Shown here piece by piece: positions 61,707-64,000 of a DNA stretch of 64,000 bases (its first letter is position 1; every line of letters starts with the position of its first letter). The position numbers and the translations under genes were made by a program. The stretch is taken from NCBI RefSeq assembly GCF_004340205.1, contig NZ_SLWB01000008.1, forward strand, positions 105,008 to 169,007, written 5' to 3'. Below the pieces are notes generated by a model. That model searched no databases and had not been told where the DNA came from. It saw only the letters and a program-made list of their open reading frames with translations. Origin of the DNA: Acetobacteroides hydrogenigenes (GTDB lineage: Bacteria; Bacteroidota; Bacteroidia; Bacteroidales; ZOR0009).

Positions 61707-63245
61707 ATGAAAAAGTACCTAACGCTAACCCTACTTCTACACCTTGCCTACATCGGCAGCGCGCAGGAGAACGTTCCAGCAGCCAACGCACAGGTCAAGA
61801 ACCTAAAGAAGCACCTCTACTACCTGGCCTCCGACGAGCTTAACGGCCGCAGGGCGGGCAGCGAAGGACAAAAAAGGGCGGCCGCCTACATCGCCCAGCA
61901 GCTTAGTAAAAGCGGGGTGGCACCAATAGGCACCAAAGGGGCATCGCCCTACTACCAAAGCTTCGCGCTGCACCTTGCACCAGTTCAAGACCACTTTGCC
62001 GTAACGGCAACCATAAAAAGCACCTCGCAAAGGGTGTACATGCTCAACGATATGGTTGTGTTGTCGGCCAGAGGATTTGGCGACACCGAGGTTACCCCCT
62101 ACATGGGCCCTACGGATGCGGCAAAGGGCAAAAGAAGCTATGTGCCGGTTGTAGAGGCCCAATCGATCGACGAGGGATTGGCCAAAATAGAGGAGGCCAC
62201 CAAGGGCAAGGCAAAGGGGACCTTTATGCTGCTCCTGCCCAGCAAGAAGCTGATCGAGTTCAGGAAAAGCCGATTTGCCCTATCCAACCTGCTCCTACAA
62301 TCGACCAACGACGCGGGCGACACCGTCTTCACCTCGCCCTTTACGCGATCGTTCAAGGCCAAAGAAAACGAGTACTACAGCCGAGCGCTCCCCTTTCTCG
62401 AGCGGCATCCGGCGCTCAACATCCTCCTAATCGACGAGATCTTTCTTAGGAAGCTATTCAAGAATAAGGAGCAGGAGGCCGACAGCCCCAACGCGGGGCT
62501 ACGCCTAGGCGAAACCATCGAGTTCATTGGGCGCACGCCAGCCGATAAGCTAACAACGATTGGCACCGAAAACGTGGTGGGCCTTATAGAAGGAACCGAC
62601 AAAAAGGACGAAGCGGTAATCCTCTGCGCCCACTACGACCACATCTACCAAAAATCGCTAAGGAAGACCGCTGATACCGATACCATTTACAACGGCGCCG
62701 ACGATAACGCATCGGGCACCTCAGCCATTATGGAGGTTGCTCGCATGCTGGCACAGGCAAAAAAGAATGGGTACTCGCCCAAAAGAACCATTGTTGTAGC
62801 GGCATTTACGGCCGAAGAGATGGGGCTAATCGGATCGAGCTACATGGCCGAAAACCCCATCATTCCCCTAAGCAAAACAAGGATGGTGGTAAACCTCGAC
62901 ATGGTTGGCCGCACCAACCAAAGCCACACCGATACCAGCATGTACGTCTATCCCCTTGTACTTGGCAGCACCGACAGCACCTTTACGCACAAACTTAACC
63001 AAAACGCGAAGCGGGCAGGCATCGACATCAGCGGCAAGCTGGCCGATAGCGACAGGATGTCGTGGACCCATGGTTCCGATCATGCATCGTTCGTAAAAAA
63101 GAGCATCCCGGCAATCTCACTCACCACCGGTAAGCATCCCGACTACCACAAACCCTCCGACGAAGCAGATAAAATAAGCTATCCCCGATTGGAACGCATC
63201 ACCAACTTTGCCTTCTACACCGTTTGGCAGCTGGCAAATGAGTAG
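61707..63245 (+). CDS. M28 family zinc aminopeptidase, secreted
   Basis: This is a 512-aa exported metallopeptidase with signal peptide MKKYLTLTLLLHLAYIGSAQ. Zinc-site motifs of M28 are AHYDHIYQ, NGADDNASGTSAIMEVARML, FTAEEMGLIGSSYMAEN (catalytic Glu-Glu), VNLDMVGR and a late SDHASF. Residues about 30-290 form an N-terminal domain including LASDELNGRRAGSEGQKRAAAYI. The protein has no T9SS tail. Confidence 0.9.
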   Translation: MKKYLTLTLLLHLAYIGSAQENVPAANAQVKNLKKHLYYLASDELNGRRAGSEGQKRAAAYIAQQLSKSGVAPIGTKGASPYYQSFALHLAPVQDHFAVTATIKSTSQRVYMLNDMVVLSARGFGDTEVTPYMGPTDAAKGKRSYVPVVEAQSIDEGLAKIEEATKGKAKGTFMLLLPSKKLIEFRKSRFALSNLLLQSTNDAGDTVFTSPFTRSFKAKENEYYSRALPFLERHPALNILLIDEIFLRKLFKNKEQEADSPNAGLRLGETIEFIGRTPADKLTTIGTENVVGLIEGTDKKDEAVILCAHYDHIYQKSLRKTADTDTIYNGADDNASGTSAIMEVARMLAQAKKNGYSPKRTIVVAAFTAEEMGLIGSSYMAENPIIPLSKTRMVVNLDMVGRTNQSHTDTSMYVYPLVLGSTDSTFTHKLNQNAKRAGIDISGKLADSDRMSWTHGSDHASFVKKSIPAISLTTGKHPDYHKPSDEADKISYPRLERITNFAFYTVWQLANE

Positions 63246-63267
63246 AAGAGATACACGATTTGAGACA

Positions 63268-63306
63268 CAAGAGGCAAGATATAGCTGAAAGATCTTGCCT
63301 CTTTTT
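63268..63306 (+). terminator. Terminator after the M28 gene
   Basis: GAGGCAAGAT-atagctgaaag-ATCTTGCCTC followed by TTTTT. Confidence 0.85.
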
Positions 63307-63321
63307 ATCATGAGTCTTAAC

Positions 63322-63358
63322 AAAAAAAGGCCCCGAGATTTCTCTCGAGGCCTCTGTA
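63322..63358 (-). terminator. Terminator after the downstream 5S rRNA
   Basis: On the minus strand GAGGCCTCGAGA-gaaa-TCTCGGGGCCT is followed by TTTTTT. Confidence 0.85.
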
Positions 63359-63362
63359 AGAT

Positions 63363-63471
63363 TGGCGACCACCTACTCTCCCGCTTGGTGTAGCAGTACC
63401 ATCGGCGCTGGCGGGCTTAACGGCCCTGTTCGGAATGGGAAGGGGTGGAACCCCGCCGCCTAGTCACCTAA
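63363..63471 (-). rRNA. rrf: 5S rRNA, downstream copy
   Basis: Minus-strand sequence carries the 5S core (CCCATTCCGAACAG, AAGCCCGCCAGCGCCGATGGTACTG, GGGAGAGTAGGTGG). Helix I pairs GGTGAC with GTCGCC. Its ends are approximate. Confidence 0.92.
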
Positions 63472-63477
63472 GTATTT

Positions 63478-63650
63478 TTCCAGATGTTAGACTTTAGATA
63501 TTAGATGCTAGACTTCTTCGCCTAACCTCTTATCATCCGATCTAATGTCTAGTATCTGTTTTCATTCGGTTATAGTGCTAGATGCTTGTAGTGATGTTGA
63601 CTACTTCTGGCGTAAGCCATCTAACATCTAACGTCTCAGATCTAATGTCC
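63478..63650. repeat. TCTAA/TTAGA-type repeat between the 5S copies
   Basis: Words such as AGATGTTAGACTTTAGATA, TTAGATGCTAGACTTC and CTAATGTCTAGTATCTG; same word family as at 51996 and 63808. Confidence 0.55.
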
Positions 63651-63654
63651 TTTT

Positions 63655-63690
63655 ATAAAAAAGCCCCGATCAACAGATCGAGGCTCTATA
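63655..63690 (-). terminator. Terminator between the two 5S copies
   Basis: On the minus strand GAGCCTCGATC-tgtt-GATCGGGGCTT is followed by TTTTATA, so the downstream 5S may depend on read-through or its own promoter. Confidence 0.8.
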
Positions 63691-63694
63691 GGTT

Positions 63695-63803
63695 TGGCGG
63701 CCACCTACTCTCCCGCTTGGTGTAGCAGTACCATCGGCGCTGGCGGGCTTAACGGCCCTGTTCGGAATGGGAAGGGGTGGAGCCCCGCCGCCTAGCCACC
63801 TAA
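63695..63803 (-). rRNA. rrf: 5S rRNA, upstream copy
   Basis: Same 5S core as the copy at 63363. It differs at three visible bases; two of them form a compensatory G-C for A-U change in helix I (GGTGGC with GCCGCC). Confidence 0.92.
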
Positions 63804-63807
63804 GTCT

Positions 63808-63905
63808 TATTTTTAGACTTTAGTATTTAGTACCTAGACTTTAGACTTCACGGCATATGCCATTCGGTCTTCGTCTAACGTCTAAAATCTTGTATCTTTA
63901 GATTC
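63808..63905. repeat. TCTAA/TTAGA-type repeat in the 23S-5S spacer
   Basis: TTTAGACTTTAGTATTTAG and similar words; same family as the other two spacers. Confidence 0.5.
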
Positions 63906-63949
63906 TTGACATTCTTCGGACGAAGCGGCGTCTGCCCGCTAAGGGCGCG

Positions 63950-64000
63950 GCCCTCTCGGAGCTCTACTGGGCAATTAGTACCGCTCGGCTGAGCGCCTTA
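63950..64000 (-). rRNA. rrl: 23S rRNA, 3' end (partial)
   Basis: On the minus strand the window ends in the 23S 3' sequence TAAGGCGCTCAGCCGAGCGG then TACTAATTGCC. The gene continues beyond 64000. The exact 3' boundary is uncertain by a few tens of bases. Confidence 0.85.

Noticed and set aside
63363..63471. Downstream 5S copy as a pseudogene
   Set aside because: It is full length and its differences preserve helix I pairing.

Overview
The window looks like a chromosome segment of an anaerobic or facultative Bacteroidota species, most likely Bacteroidales-like. The evidence is the recurrent TAnnTTTG (-7) promoter box just upstream of genes, the near absence of Shine-Dalgarno sites, GldI-like FKBP lipoproteins, ExbB-ExbD-TonB, NfnAB, a biotin-dependent oxaloacetate decarboxylase/pyruvate carboxylase-type subunit, an OlsF-like aminolipid acyltransferase and a 23S-5S rRNA operon end. 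No phage, transposase or CRISPR locus was seen.

Layout. 1-4985: the 3' end of a TamB-like gene, an exbB-exbD-tonB operon, pgeF and an aminotransferase. 6036-18682: a complete curli (type VIII secretion) locus. It has three curlin-repeat proteins, each with its own promoter and terminator, then a csgE-csgF-csgG-lipoprotein operon, and a convergent LuxR-type regulator that could play the role of CsgD. An unrelated helical hypothetical gene (10559) and several repeats lie inside the locus. 18899-36966: housekeeping genes (nfnAB, CPBP protease, uracil permease, DHOD-like, FKBPs, class II photolyase, MBL hydrolase, RsmI-like, nrnA, ndk, DUF721, recF, TPR, ribH). 37128-37510: tRNA-Thr, Tyr, Gly, Thr. 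37630-56259: yebC, sua5, GT51 glycosyltransferase, BaiN-like, the biotin carrier decarboxylase, CBM9-like, sugar MFS, OlsF-like, two paralogous secreted proteins, ettA and GH3. 56260-61674: a more accessory stretch with a MITE-like element, a lipoprotein, a helical hypothetical gene with a 41-bp repeat array, and a large membrane-anchored KAP NTPase. 61707-64000: M28 peptidase, two tandem 5S genes and the 3' end of 23S rRNA, minus strand.

How the parts work together. The three curlin genes share an 18-bp upstream element at an invariant 21-bp distance from the -7 box, so they are very probably co-regulated. Two curlins carry seven cysteines in matching positions including two CxxC pairs; the third, longest one has none. 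CsgG here has an extra C-terminal segment that reads like an outer-membrane beta-barrel, and the operon adds a surface lipoprotein with a carboxypeptidase-regulatory-like domain and a propeller.

The most unexpected non-coding structure is a pair of 6 x 41-bp tandem arrays, at about 10108-10352 and 58660-58917. Their sequences differ, but they share a T-tract/CGTC/A-tract core, the same period, the same copy number and the same position upstream of helical hypothetical genes of similar size.
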